Origin: JAGVYE01 sp964502785
GTDB lineage: Archaea; Nanobdellota; Nanobdellia; Woesearchaeales; GW2011-AR9
Direction: 5' to 3'
Length of the DNA: 37,660 nucleotides
Assembly (NCBI GenBank): GCA_964502785.1
Contig: CAZCXW010000006.1
Location: 1-37,660, forward strand
This document shows, piece after piece, positions 5,892 through 12,633 of the stretch (position 1 is its first letter; every line of letters begins with the position of its first letter). The notes under the pieces were generated by a model, which did no database searches, was not told the origin of the DNA, and worked only from the letters and a program-made list of their open reading frames with translations. Position numbers and translations under genes: made by a program.

Positions 5892-6677
5892 ATGTCAGTT
5901 TTACTCTATACTCTTGTCAGTGTCCTGGTTGTTTCATTATTTTCGCTTATTGGCGTTACGGCATTGATTATCAGCAAGAAATCGTTAGAAAAATTTCTGC
6001 TCGTTTTGGTGAGCCTCTCTGCAGGAACATTATTTGGAGATGCGTTCATCCATTTATTGCCGGAAGCAGTGGAAGAACAAGGGGGATTCAGCTTTTTTTT
6101 AGCACTTATGACTCTGTTGGGAATTTTAGTGTTTTTTGTTATCGAACGCTTTATTCATCTGCAAAATACTTGTAAAGCGCCGCCTCTGCATAAACATGTA
6201 GAAGAATATCCTCTCCTTCACGAATCGCATAAGAAACATATCGGAGTTATGAACCTTGTCGGTGATGGATTGCACAACTTTACCGATGGTTTAATTATTG
6301 CTGTAAGTTATTTTGCAAGTATTCCTGCAGGGGTGGCGACGACATTTGCAGTTATCTTGCATGAAGTGCCGCAGGAGATTGCTGATTTTGGCGTTTTATT
6401 GTACGCTGGATTTTCCAGATGGAAGGCATTATTGCTGAATTTAGCTTCAGCGGGAACAGCAGTATTGGGAGCTGTTGTTGGGCTGGCTGCTGGAAAAGCT
6501 TCACACACTTTTATAGAATTTATATTGCCTTTTGCTGCCGGAGGATTTATCTACATTGCCGGCACAAATTTATTCCCTGAACTGCATAAAGAATGCAGCT
6601 GGAAAGATTCTTTCATTCATCTCCTTGCTCTCCTTGCTGGCATTGCGATTATGATTGCATTATTGTACATAGAATAA
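5892..6677 (+). CDS. ZIP-family (LIV-1-like) divalent metal transporter
   Basis: The 261-residue, eight-helix protein carries both ZIP metal-site motifs: HNFTDG at 128-133 in TM4 and HEVPQE at 157-162 in TM5. It has a histidine-containing cytosolic loop between TM3 and TM4 (HKHVEEYPLLHESHKKH, about 100-116). The E-x-x-H TM5 form and the HNFxDG sequence place it near the LIV-1/ZupT-like branch that imports Zn2+, Fe2+ or Mn2+. Regulation by the divergent Fur-like repressor is strongly suggested by the operator at 5842-5860. The start at 5892 is the first ATG and lies at the predicted transcript start. Confidence 0.94.
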   Translation: MSVLLYTLVSVLVVSLFSLIGVTALIISKKSLEKFLLVLVSLSAGTLFGDAFIHLLPEAVEEQGGFSFFLALMTLLGILVFFVIERFIHLQNTCKAPPLHKHVEEYPLLHESHKKHIGVMNLVGDGLHNFTDGLIIAVSYFASIPAGVATTFAVILHEVPQEIADFGVLLYAGFSRWKALLLNLASAGTAVLGAVVGLAAGKASHTFIEFILPFAAGGFIYIAGTNLFPELHKECSWKDSFIHLLALLAGIAIMIALLYIE

Positions 6678-6711
6678 ATTCTATTTTTAATTTTAATACT
6701 TTTCTAAAGAG

Positions 6712-6889
6712 AACTTTGCAAAATTGATTTCCTGCTCTAAATTTACATGATTTTGCGAATAAATTGCAAAGTTATCTGTCAGAATTTTGAGTTTTTCAAA
6801 ATTCTCAATATTAAATTTTGACTGCTTTCACTTCGTATATCCTCCTCAGATCATTCTAAATCTCAAAAACTCTCGGTTGTTCTGATCTG
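6712..6889. repeat. Series of AT-rich inverted repeats in 230-bp gap
   Basis: AACTTTGCAA (6712-6721) and TTGCAAAGTT (6764-6773) are perfect 10-bp inverted repeats. GAATTTTGA (6782-6790) and TCAAAATTC (6796-6804) form a tight hairpin. GAGTTTTT (6789-6796) can instead pair with AAAAACTC (6865-6872). CAGATCA (6847-6853) pairs with TGATCTG (6883-6889). The alternative pairings resemble the design of the other multi-arm elements, but I see no shared primary sequence. It may terminate the ZIP transcript. Confidence 0.6.
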
Positions 6890-6907
6890 CTTAATTTTTA
6901 GCAACAA

Positions 6908-7909
6908 ATGTTGGGTAAAAGAATATTCTTTAGTAACTTACTCATTGATTCTATGGTTCATACAAAATTAGAGTTGGAAGAAATTATTGAAATAGGTCAT
7001 CAATTTGGTTTAGATGTATTAACTGCCGTGCCTGCCAAAGAAGGGTTGCGTAACTCAAATTATATCATCAAAGCGTTCGATAGAAATTTTGATTCGATAG
7101 TCCAGCGTATCTTAAGAATATGTGAAGATCAATCTCCAGATGAAGCGGTACGCTTAGTTTCTGCATTACACTATTTGACAGAGAAAGGGTTTCCCACACA
7201 AAAACCTGAGATTCCATGGAACAGCCAATTAGTAATGCACAATAGCAAACCTGTTATTGCTCTTAAATATATCAGCGGAAAAACGATTCCTAATTTAAAT
7301 GGAGAACAGTTATCGCAACTTGGCCAACATATGGCACTTTTACATCAGCTTGATGTTCCAGACTTTCTACCACAAGATCATCCTTTTGGATTTGAAGCAT
7401 ATAAAACGAGATTTAAAGGAATTGAACATCCATATAGAGGGTGGCTCAATAACCGGAAACATTGTTTCTCTCATCTATTTTCAGAAGATCTTCCTAAAAG
7501 CATTATCCACGGGGATCTTTTTTCCGATAATGTTATTTATGATTGCGATAACGATAAAAAGCTTGTAGGAATTATAGATTTTGAAAGTGCATTTTATGGT
7601 CCGTGCATTTTTGATTTAGGAATGACAACGATAGGGGCATGTCGAGATGAGGGTATTTTAAATTATGATAAAGTGAGAGCGTTGGTGAAAGGATACGAAA
7701 AAGAACGCCCATTAGAACCACGAGAAAAAGAATTGCTAAAAGTTGGTGCATCACAGGCAGCAGCGGTAATATCTATTTGGAGATTTGATTACTTTAACTT
7801 ACGATGTAATGAGATTGATAACCTACGATATTTGGAAGCAGTAAAACTCTCGAATCATTTAGATAGCCTCTCAAACGACCAATTTATGGAATCTGTTTTT
7901 GGAAAATGA
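6908..7909 (+). CDS. APH-fold small-molecule kinase (homoserine kinase II/ThrB-like)
   Basis: The 333-residue protein has the kinase catalytic loop SIIHGDLFSDNVIY, with H201, catalytic D203 and N208, and the metal-binding IIDFES (D224). This is the aminoglycoside phosphotransferase/choline kinase fold; spacing and the HGDLFSDN wording are closest to type II homoserine kinase. Residues about 108-125 (VMHNSKPVIALKYISGKTI) form the hinge. An alternative start, MVHTK at 6953, would trim 15 residues, and the N-terminus does not decide between them. The 3' end overlaps the following HAD gene by 4 bp (ATGA). No threonine-pathway genes are nearby, so the substrate is uncertain. Confidence 0.82.
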   Translation: MLGKRIFFSNLLIDSMVHTKLELEEIIEIGHQFGLDVLTAVPAKEGLRNSNYIIKAFDRNFDSIVQRILRICEDQSPDEAVRLVSALHYLTEKGFPTQKPEIPWNSQLVMHNSKPVIALKYISGKTIPNLNGEQLSQLGQHMALLHQLDVPDFLPQDHPFGFEAYKTRFKGIEHPYRGWLNNRKHCFSHLFSEDLPKSIIHGDLFSDNVIYDCDNDKKLVGIIDFESAFYGPCIFDLGMTTIGACRDEGILNYDKVRALVKGYEKERPLEPREKELLKVGASQAAAVISIWRFDYFNLRCNEIDNLRYLEAVKLSNHLDSLSNDQFMESVFGK

Positions 7910-8487
7910 TTAAAGCAATTATTTTTGATTGGGGCGGTGTACTAGCTCCAGCTGATACAGAAATTGCCGCAATGAAACTCTCTAAACAATATAGTTGCGA
8001 CTTTGACCTTCTTAAACAGAAAATAAATGCTTATGAGAAAGAATGTTCTGATGGTGAAGATTATTCATTATTTTTAAAGAAGATTCAACAAGAATTTAGA
8101 ATTCCCTCTGCTGAATTAATCAAAGCTTTAGTTGAAATTCCTCCCGGAGAAGGTCTAAATATTGCTCGGCAGCTATCTAAAAGATTGAAAAAGTGTATTC
8201 TTTCCAACCAAATGCAATTTAAAGCTGATTATATTAAAATGAATTACGATCTTTCTTTTTTTAATCATGTTTTATTTTCAAGTGAAATTGGTGTTCAAAA
8301 GCCTTCAGAAAAAGCATTTAAAATCATTCTAGATCGATTAAATGAATTGCCGATGAATTGTTTGTTTGTTGATGATAAACTTGAAAATATCCAGATTGCG
8401 CAAAAATTAGGATTTCAAGTAATTCTTTGTAAGAATATTAATATTTTAGAGAATGGAATAAAAAAAGTTACAAAAGAATCTATTTAA
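7906..8487 (+). CDS. HAD-superfamily (subfamily IA) phosphatase-like hydrolase
   Basis: The 193-residue protein starts with motif I FDWGGVL, giving nucleophile D8; the usual second Asp is Gly, as in the YihX-like D-x-G subgroup. Motif II is CILSNQ, the motif III lysine is in GVQKPSEKAF, and motif IV is FVDDKLENI. The helical cap lies between residues 15 and 85. Its ATG overlaps the kinase stop (ATGA), so kinase and phosphatase are made together and may act on the same or linked metabolites. Its stop overlaps the convergent downstream gene by 8 bp. Specific substrate unknown. Confidence 0.85.
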   Translation: MIKAIIFDWGGVLAPADTEIAAMKLSKQYSCDFDLLKQKINAYEKECSDGEDYSLFLKKIQQEFRIPSAELIKALVEIPPGEGLNIARQLSKRLKKCILSNQMQFKADYIKMNYDLSFFNHVLFSSEIGVQKPSEKAFKIILDRLNELPMNCLFVDDKLENIQIAQKLGFQVILCKNINILENGIKKVTKESI

Positions 8488-9367
8488 CCACAATCTTGCT
8501 GTCCTGCGTGCTCATAATTCCATCAACAATAATACACGTTCCAGGTTTCGTAAATGTCCATTCGAATTTCTCTCCGGTTTTGAACGTTTTGCTGCGGACT
8601 TCACGGCAGCTGCGCACGCCAATAATCATCCCTTGCCCAACTTTTCCGGAACGGACAAGCTCCCAAGTAACCGTATCTCCTGCTTTAATCTCCAAAACTT
8701 TCGGATCAAAACCTATCTCCGTCATCATCACTTGATGTTTCTCCGTTCTTTTCGTTTCGGGAAGGACTCCCTCCGTTTCCTTTGTTTTTTCTTGCTGTTC
8801 TCCTTCCGTTTTCTGCTCTTCTTTTTTAACTTCTACAGATACTTTTTCCTCCGCGGGTTCTACTTTGGCGACAACATTACTCGTAATCGTGGATCCCTCA
8901 GAAGCCTCTTTAGAAGAAGTATCTTCTTTTTCTTTGGTAAAGAAACTTGTGACACGCAAGGCTAAAGAAGCGAAAGTAAATTTAATTTTATTTCCAAGTC
9001 CCATTACATTATATGTAATTTTTTTTGACTTTAATGCATCCTGGAAGGCGGTTAATGGATTTTCAGCACTCATAATTGTTTCAATGACAACTTGTTCCAC
9101 ATATACTTTTAATGTTGGCTTTTCCACTCCTTTGTCATTAACTTCAGCAAGAATTCCATCTTCCGTGACGATTCCATATGTTGATTCCTGGCCACCAGTC
9201 CTACTAATATAAATGTTAATGCGCTGATCCCCAAATAAAGGTCTGGCAAACGATGGCAATTCCGCTCCTTTCGCTATTTCTTCAGGCAAAAGTGTTTGCG
9301 GCGCTTCAGCAATCACAAAAGAGCTGATTATTATTATACTGAATATGAAAACGATTAATTTTCTCAT
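8480..9367 (-). CDS. Secreted protein with C-terminal cupredoxin-like domain lacking copper ligands
   Basis: I start at the ATG 9365-9367 (295 aa), which places a clear signal peptide at the N-terminus (MRKLIVFIFSIIIISSFVIA, cleavage near AEA). An upstream ATG would add 19 hydrophilic residues. Residues about 20-140 form an unknown beta-rich domain. A Glu/Lys-rich linker follows (about 145-205). The last 80 residues look like a cupredoxin sandwich (IGFDPKVLEIKAGDTVTWE, then FTKPGTCIIVDGIM). The canonical C-x-x-H-x-x-M ligand loop reads C-I-I-V-D-G-I-M and the first His is absent, so type 1 copper binding is unlikely; two cysteines may form a disulfide. It is probably cell-surface. It overlaps the convergent HAD gene by 8 bp. 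Confidence 0.7.
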   Translation of the reverse strand: MRKLIVFIFSIIIISSFVIAEAPQTLLPEEIAKGAELPSFARPLFGDQRINIYISRTGGQESTYGIVTEDGILAEVNDKGVEKPTLKVYVEQVVIETIMSAENPLTAFQDALKSKKITYNVMGLGNKIKFTFASLALRVTSFFTKEKEDTSSKEASEGSTITSNVVAKVEPAEEKVSVEVKKEEQKTEGEQQEKTKETEGVLPETKRTEKHQVMMTEIGFDPKVLEIKAGDTVTWELVRSGKVGQGMIIGVRSCREVRSKTFKTGEKFEWTFTKPGTCIIVDGIMSTQDSKIVVK

Positions 9368-9441
9368 ATTGTTCTTGTAAGAAAAATAATGATTATAAAT
9401 GTTTCGATAGTCAGACTCTTTCACAGCAATCGAGATATAAA

Positions 9442-9915
9442 CTATGATGTGCTTTCTTCTTCCCCTTCATCTTCCCGGCGGATTACTTTTACAGCATCCA
9501 TTTTAACGGTGATGGGGATAGGCACTGCCGACTCCAATAATTCTACGACTATCTCTTCCTTTGGCTTATTGACACGCATAACTTTAGCATTTTCTCTCTT
9601 AAATGGACCGGAAATAATTTCGACGATGTCATTCTTATGGATATTCATCTCAACTTTTACTTGCTCAAGCATATGCTCAATTTCTTGGTAAGGGATTTCA
9701 GTAGGAAGCAAGCCTCGAGCGTAGGGTACACCCTGCAGGACAATTTCAGCATCAGCTTTCGCTGTGGCTTCAATGAAAATATATCCCCTCATGCCGTGCG
9801 GCCTAATGACGGCGACGATGCCTTTAGGCTCCTTTTGTAATTTAGAGATGAGATAATCTACAACTTGATCTTCTCGGTTTGCTGCCGTTCGGACGCTAAA
9901 GATATGTGTTTCCAT
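9442..9915 (-). CDS. spt5: Transcription elongation factor Spt5 (NusG homologue)
   Basis: The 157-residue protein has an NGN domain (residues 1-90; IFSVRTAANREDQVVDYLI, then HGMRGYIFIEA) and a KOW domain (about 95-145; NDIVEIISGPFKRENAKVMRVN). This is the archaeal Spt5 architecture, which binds the RNA polymerase clamp with Spt4 and promotes processivity. The acidic Ser/Glu tail is longer than usual. It follows secE by 2 bp, the conserved archaeal secE-spt5 arrangement. The ribosomal protein L11 gene that usually comes next is absent. Confidence 0.96.
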   Translation of the reverse strand: METHIFSVRTAANREDQVVDYLISKLQKEPKGIVAVIRPHGMRGYIFIEATAKADAEIVLQGVPYARGLLPTEIPYQEIEHMLEQVKVEMNIHKNDIVEIISGPFKRENAKVMRVNKPKEEIVVELLESAVPIPITVKMDAVKVIRREDEGEEESTS

Positions 9916-9917
9916 TT

Positions 9918-10109
9918 TTACCTAAATAATAGTTCTTTGCCAAGGAAAATGATGAACCCTAATAAGCCAATAAGAGCGATGCCAATTGCCGTTACTTTTA
10001 CGAGGCTCTGGTATTCTTCCTTGCCTGGTTTCTTTGTGATACGAATGACGCGAATCGTTTCTTTTATAAACCTTTTTACTTTATTTGGCTGGACTTCTTC
10101 TTGTTCCAT
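9918..10109 (-). CDS. secE: Protein translocase subunit SecE/Sss1 (gamma)
   Basis: I start at the ATG 10107-10109, giving 63 aa, the normal archaeal SecE size. The longer frame to 10196 would run past the promoter. An amphipathic helix (KVKRFIKETIRVIRITKKP) leads into the conserved EEYQSL and a single tail transmembrane helix (VTAIGIALIGLLGFIIFLGKELL). It clamps SecY in the membrane translocon. A TTTATAAAA box at 10132-10140 (minus) is 27 bp from the ATG, implying a leaderless mRNA. It forms an operon with spt5. Confidence 0.93.
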   Translation of the reverse strand: MEQEEVQPNKVKRFIKETIRVIRITKKPGKEEYQSLVKVTAIGIALIGLLGFIIFLGKELLFR

Positions 10110-10131
10110 AGGGGTATCAACAAGGAAATGC

Positions 10132-10162
10132 TTTATAAAATTTTCTAAATACTTTTTAAATC
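10132..10162. promoter_or_regulatory. Back-to-back TATA boxes for secE-spt5 and uracil-DNA glycosylase
   Basis: The minus-strand box (reading TTTTATAAA, 10132-10140) serves secE. The plus-strand TTTTTAAAT (10154-10162) serves the glycosylase. Each is about 25-27 bp from its ATG, so the two divergent leaderless promoters fit within a 72-bp gap. Confidence 0.6.
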
Positions 10163-10181
10163 TCCTTCTCTCTAGGTTGAG

Positions 10182-10769
10182 ATGGACCCTTTTCATTCTT
10201 TGCGTGAGGAGTATCGTTTTTGTCAGCGCTGTCCAGCTTTAGTACAAAATAGGACACAAGTCGTCTTTGGTTCCGGCAATCCTCTCGCAAAAGTTCTTTT
10301 TATCGGTGAAGCGCCAGGCTTGAACGAGGATAAGCAAGGAGTGCCATTTTGCGGGATGTCAGGGAAGGTGCTTCAGGAATTGCTTGCCGCTGGTAATATT
10401 TCTCGTGAAGACATTTTCATCACGAACACAATTCTTTGTCATCCTCCAGCCAATCGGAATCCAGCTCGGGAAGAAGTAGAAAATTGTCATGATCGTCTTG
10501 ATAATCTAATCAAAATTATGCAGCCGAAAGTCATTGTAACGATAGGTAATTTTGCCACGCAGCGTATTTTAGGCAGAAATGGCGTCACGACGATTCATGG
10601 ACAGATTTTTACCGCATTAATTCGCGATCAAGAAATAAAAGTTGTGCCTATCATTCATCCAGCTAATTATCTTTACTCTGGAAGAAATCCTAAGTTGCTG
10701 CAGCAAATGAAAGATGATTTTACAGTTATCACAAAATTGATGCAAGAAAATGGGCTTGTTCGGGGTTAA
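10182..10769 (+). CDS. udg: Family 4 (Fe-S) uracil-DNA glycosylase
   Basis: The 195-residue protein has the family 4 signature GEAPGLNEDKQGVPFCG (42-58), which contains the uracil-binding and water-activating residues, and the second motif HPANYL near residue 166. Four cysteines in the expected pattern (C14, C17, C86, C102) would hold a 4Fe-4S cluster. It removes uracil from DNA after cytosine deamination. Start and length match thermophilic and archaeal UDGa. Its TAA is nested with the stop of the convergent gene in TTAA (10766-10769), so there is no untranslated gap on either side. Confidence 0.95.
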   Translation: MDPFHSLREEYRFCQRCPALVQNRTQVVFGSGNPLAKVLFIGEAPGLNEDKQGVPFCGMSGKVLQELLAAGNISREDIFITNTILCHPPANRNPAREEVENCHDRLDNLIKIMQPKVIVTIGNFATQRILGRNGVTTIHGQIFTALIRDQEIKVVPIIHPANYLYSGRNPKLLQQMKDDFTVITKLMQENGLVRG

Positions 10770-11566
10770 CTTCTGGGAACTTCTGAAAGACGCCATAGTG
10801 GAAACGATGAACTACAGCTTTCTCCTTCCAGTCTTGCTACAGTATTTTCAAGAGTTCTCTTTTCATTGCGAAGATATTTCCGTAATTTAGAAAAAACAAT
10901 GGCGGCCCTTTCATACAAGATTCGCGGTGTTGCCTCCGAGAAATCCTCAATATTTGTTATCGGACCATTACAATACTCCTGTAAAAATTCACGGAACCCA
11001 TTCTGTTCTTTTTTGGAACCAAAGCCTCCGATCCGCTGATGCTGAGGAACACGGACATAATTATCCCTGAGTGGCACTTCTGCGGTAGCGATGATTTCTG
11101 GATCAGGAAAATCATCTTTAATGTCTTCCGAATCAATTAAAGCATAGTACGCCGAAGGGGAACTGCAGATTTCAAATGATTGATACGCTAAGGGATGCAC
11201 GTAAGCCAGCGTAAAATACACTCCATTCATTCCTTCTGTTTGAGGAAGATAGATTCTTTTTGCGAGTGTGAGAGCGGCATCTTGATAACCATTGTTATTT
11301 TGAGTGAGCTGCTCAGCAAGTGTCGGCGAGTCAAGTATCTTTTTCACCAACAATCCTTGTAAAGAAGGCAATTTGGGAAATTCAAAAAAAGGCTGGCGGA
11401 TAATTTTGATTCTCTCAACTAAGAAAGATACTAAATCTTCTGCTGTTGGCGCTCGATATTTCCCGATAACCAGAAGGGAAATAAGATTATGAGGATCCAT
11501 GCCGGCGATTTTAGAGGCATAAACACCAGAACAAATTTCCTTGCAACCAGCTGATGATATGTCCAT
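10766..11566 (-). CDS. Unrecognised paralogue family member A (266 aa)
   Basis: I do not recognise this soluble protein. It is clearly homologous to the next upstream gene: G-V-Y-A near residue 14, ISLLVIGKYRAPTAEDL (about 29-45), VYFTLAYVHPLAYQSFE (about 116-132) and ATAEVPL (about 161-167) have counterparts in the same order. There is no signal peptide or transmembrane segment. A His-Pro pair (HPLAY) is the best-conserved polar feature. It has its own promoter: TTTTTAAAAATA centred 25 bp before the ATG. The C-terminal third is helical and charged. It may come from a duplication with early divergence. Confidence 0.75.
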   Translation of the reverse strand: MDISSAGCKEICSGVYASKIAGMDPHNLISLLVIGKYRAPTAEDLVSFLVERIKIIRQPFFEFPKLPSLQGLLVKKILDSPTLAEQLTQNNNGYQDAALTLAKRIYLPQTEGMNGVYFTLAYVHPLAYQSFEICSSPSAYYALIDSEDIKDDFPDPEIIATAEVPLRDNYVRVPQHQRIGGFGSKKEQNGFREFLQEYCNGPITNIEDFSEATPRILYERAAIVFSKLRKYLRNEKRTLENTVARLEGESCSSSFPLWRLSEVPRS

Positions 11567-11612
11567 TCTTTATTTAGAGGAGGCTATTTTTAAAAATATT
11601 TCTAAGAAATTC

Positions 11613-12437
11613 CTATCCACGGGGGATTCGTCCGTGCGTCAAGACATGGTTGAAAGCTTGTCCCTCACCGAGAATTTGTTTCGTAGCTTCTCTAAAAGAG
11701 CGGGATCTGCTCTCCTGCTCGGAAAAGCTGATGTAATTGTTTAGCTGAGGTAAAACCTCCATCATTCTTTTTTTTAATACTCTCTCCGAAGCATCAGGAA
11801 GTTTTTGGATGTCGCTTGCCGTGATTATACCTGAAAAATATTGAGTAAGCAGAACCTGTAACCTTTGCTTTTCTTTTAAAGGTCCATCCCCTTGAAGTGT
11901 TAATTTATCGGGAATGGAGAGGGAACTTGTTCCGAAGAGAACTTCAGCAGAGGTTATTTCTCCATATTTCTCAAAAGTTTGTTCATCAATCGCGCGATAA
12001 AAAGTAGCAGGGTTTCTAGCCGTTTTAATAAATGCCAAATAAGCAAGAGGATGAATCCTGGCCAACGTAAAAAGAACCGCTTTTGACCCATTTCTCTCTA
12101 TTGGATACTTTTTTTCAAGATATGAAATCGCCTCCTCTCGCTCATCGCGGTGGTTGAAGGTTATCCTTTGCGCTAAACCAGTATATTTTGGCAGCTGCTT
12201 TTCCGCTTCTTTTTCCAAAGTGGATATGTTTTTTCTTTTTGATAGAATTGAATGCGGATTATGAGAATCAAACTTAGAAATCTCTTGCATCATAAATTCT
12301 AGGAATTCAACGGCAGTCGGTTCTTGGTATTGTCCCATCATCAGTAAAGAGATGGGCAATAATGGTTCAGCCGTTCTAATTTCCGTAGCGTAGACTCCTG
12401 GAAAAATGGAAGTATATCCCTTAATTACAGGCAGCAT
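11613..12437 (-). CDS. Unrecognised paralogue family member B (274 aa)
   Basis: This is the partner of the 266-residue gene just downstream. Shared blocks are FPGVYATEI, ISLLMMGQYQEPTAVEFL, VLFTLARIHPLAYLAFI and ITSAEVLFG, in the same order and similar spacing. No known domain is recognised and no export signal is visible. The minus-strand TATA-like CTTAAATAG (about 12461-12470) is centred 28 bp from the ATG, again a leaderless arrangement and separate from its paralogue. The 46-bp gap to the next gene contains that gene's promoter, so the two are probably separate units from one duplication. Confidence 0.75.
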   Translation of the reverse strand: MLPVIKGYTSIFPGVYATEIRTAEPLLPISLLMMGQYQEPTAVEFLEFMMQEISKFDSHNPHSILSKRKNISTLEKEAEKQLPKYTGLAQRITFNHRDEREEAISYLEKKYPIERNGSKAVLFTLARIHPLAYLAFIKTARNPATFYRAIDEQTFEKYGEITSAEVLFGTSSLSIPDKLTLQGDGPLKEKQRLQVLLTQYFSGIITASDIQKLPDASERVLKKRMMEVLPQLNNYISFSEQESRSRSFREATKQILGEGQAFNHVLTHGRIPRG

Positions 12438-12530
12438 TCACTTTTCGTCTTGGAAGTTATCTATTTAAGTTTTATGATGATAGACAGTTAACTTAAAGGC
12501 AGCCAGACTGAGGTATTATAAAGATTCATT

Positions 12531-12596
12531 TATACTAAAATGCGTTAGAATGTCAAAAATCACCCAGATATTTGATATCTAATGATTTTTAGTATA
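12531..12596. repeat. 66-bp terminal-inverted-repeat hairpin element
   Basis: TATACTAAAA (12531-12540) and TTTTAGTATA (12587-12596) are perfect 10-bp terminal inverted repeats. Inside, TCAAAAATCA (12553-12562) pairs with TGATTTTT (12583-12590) and AGATAT-ttg-ATATCT (12566-12580) forms the tip. The left arm contains the dispersed 21-bp motif (12531-12551, inverted). The right arm matches the left minus a 14-base insert, as if one arm had lost it. It sits between the subtilase 3' end and a paralogue promoter and could end the subtilase transcript. Confidence 0.7.
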
Positions 12597-12633
12597 CAAG
12601 CAACTTATAGTGAGAGCTTTTTCTATTTCTGTT

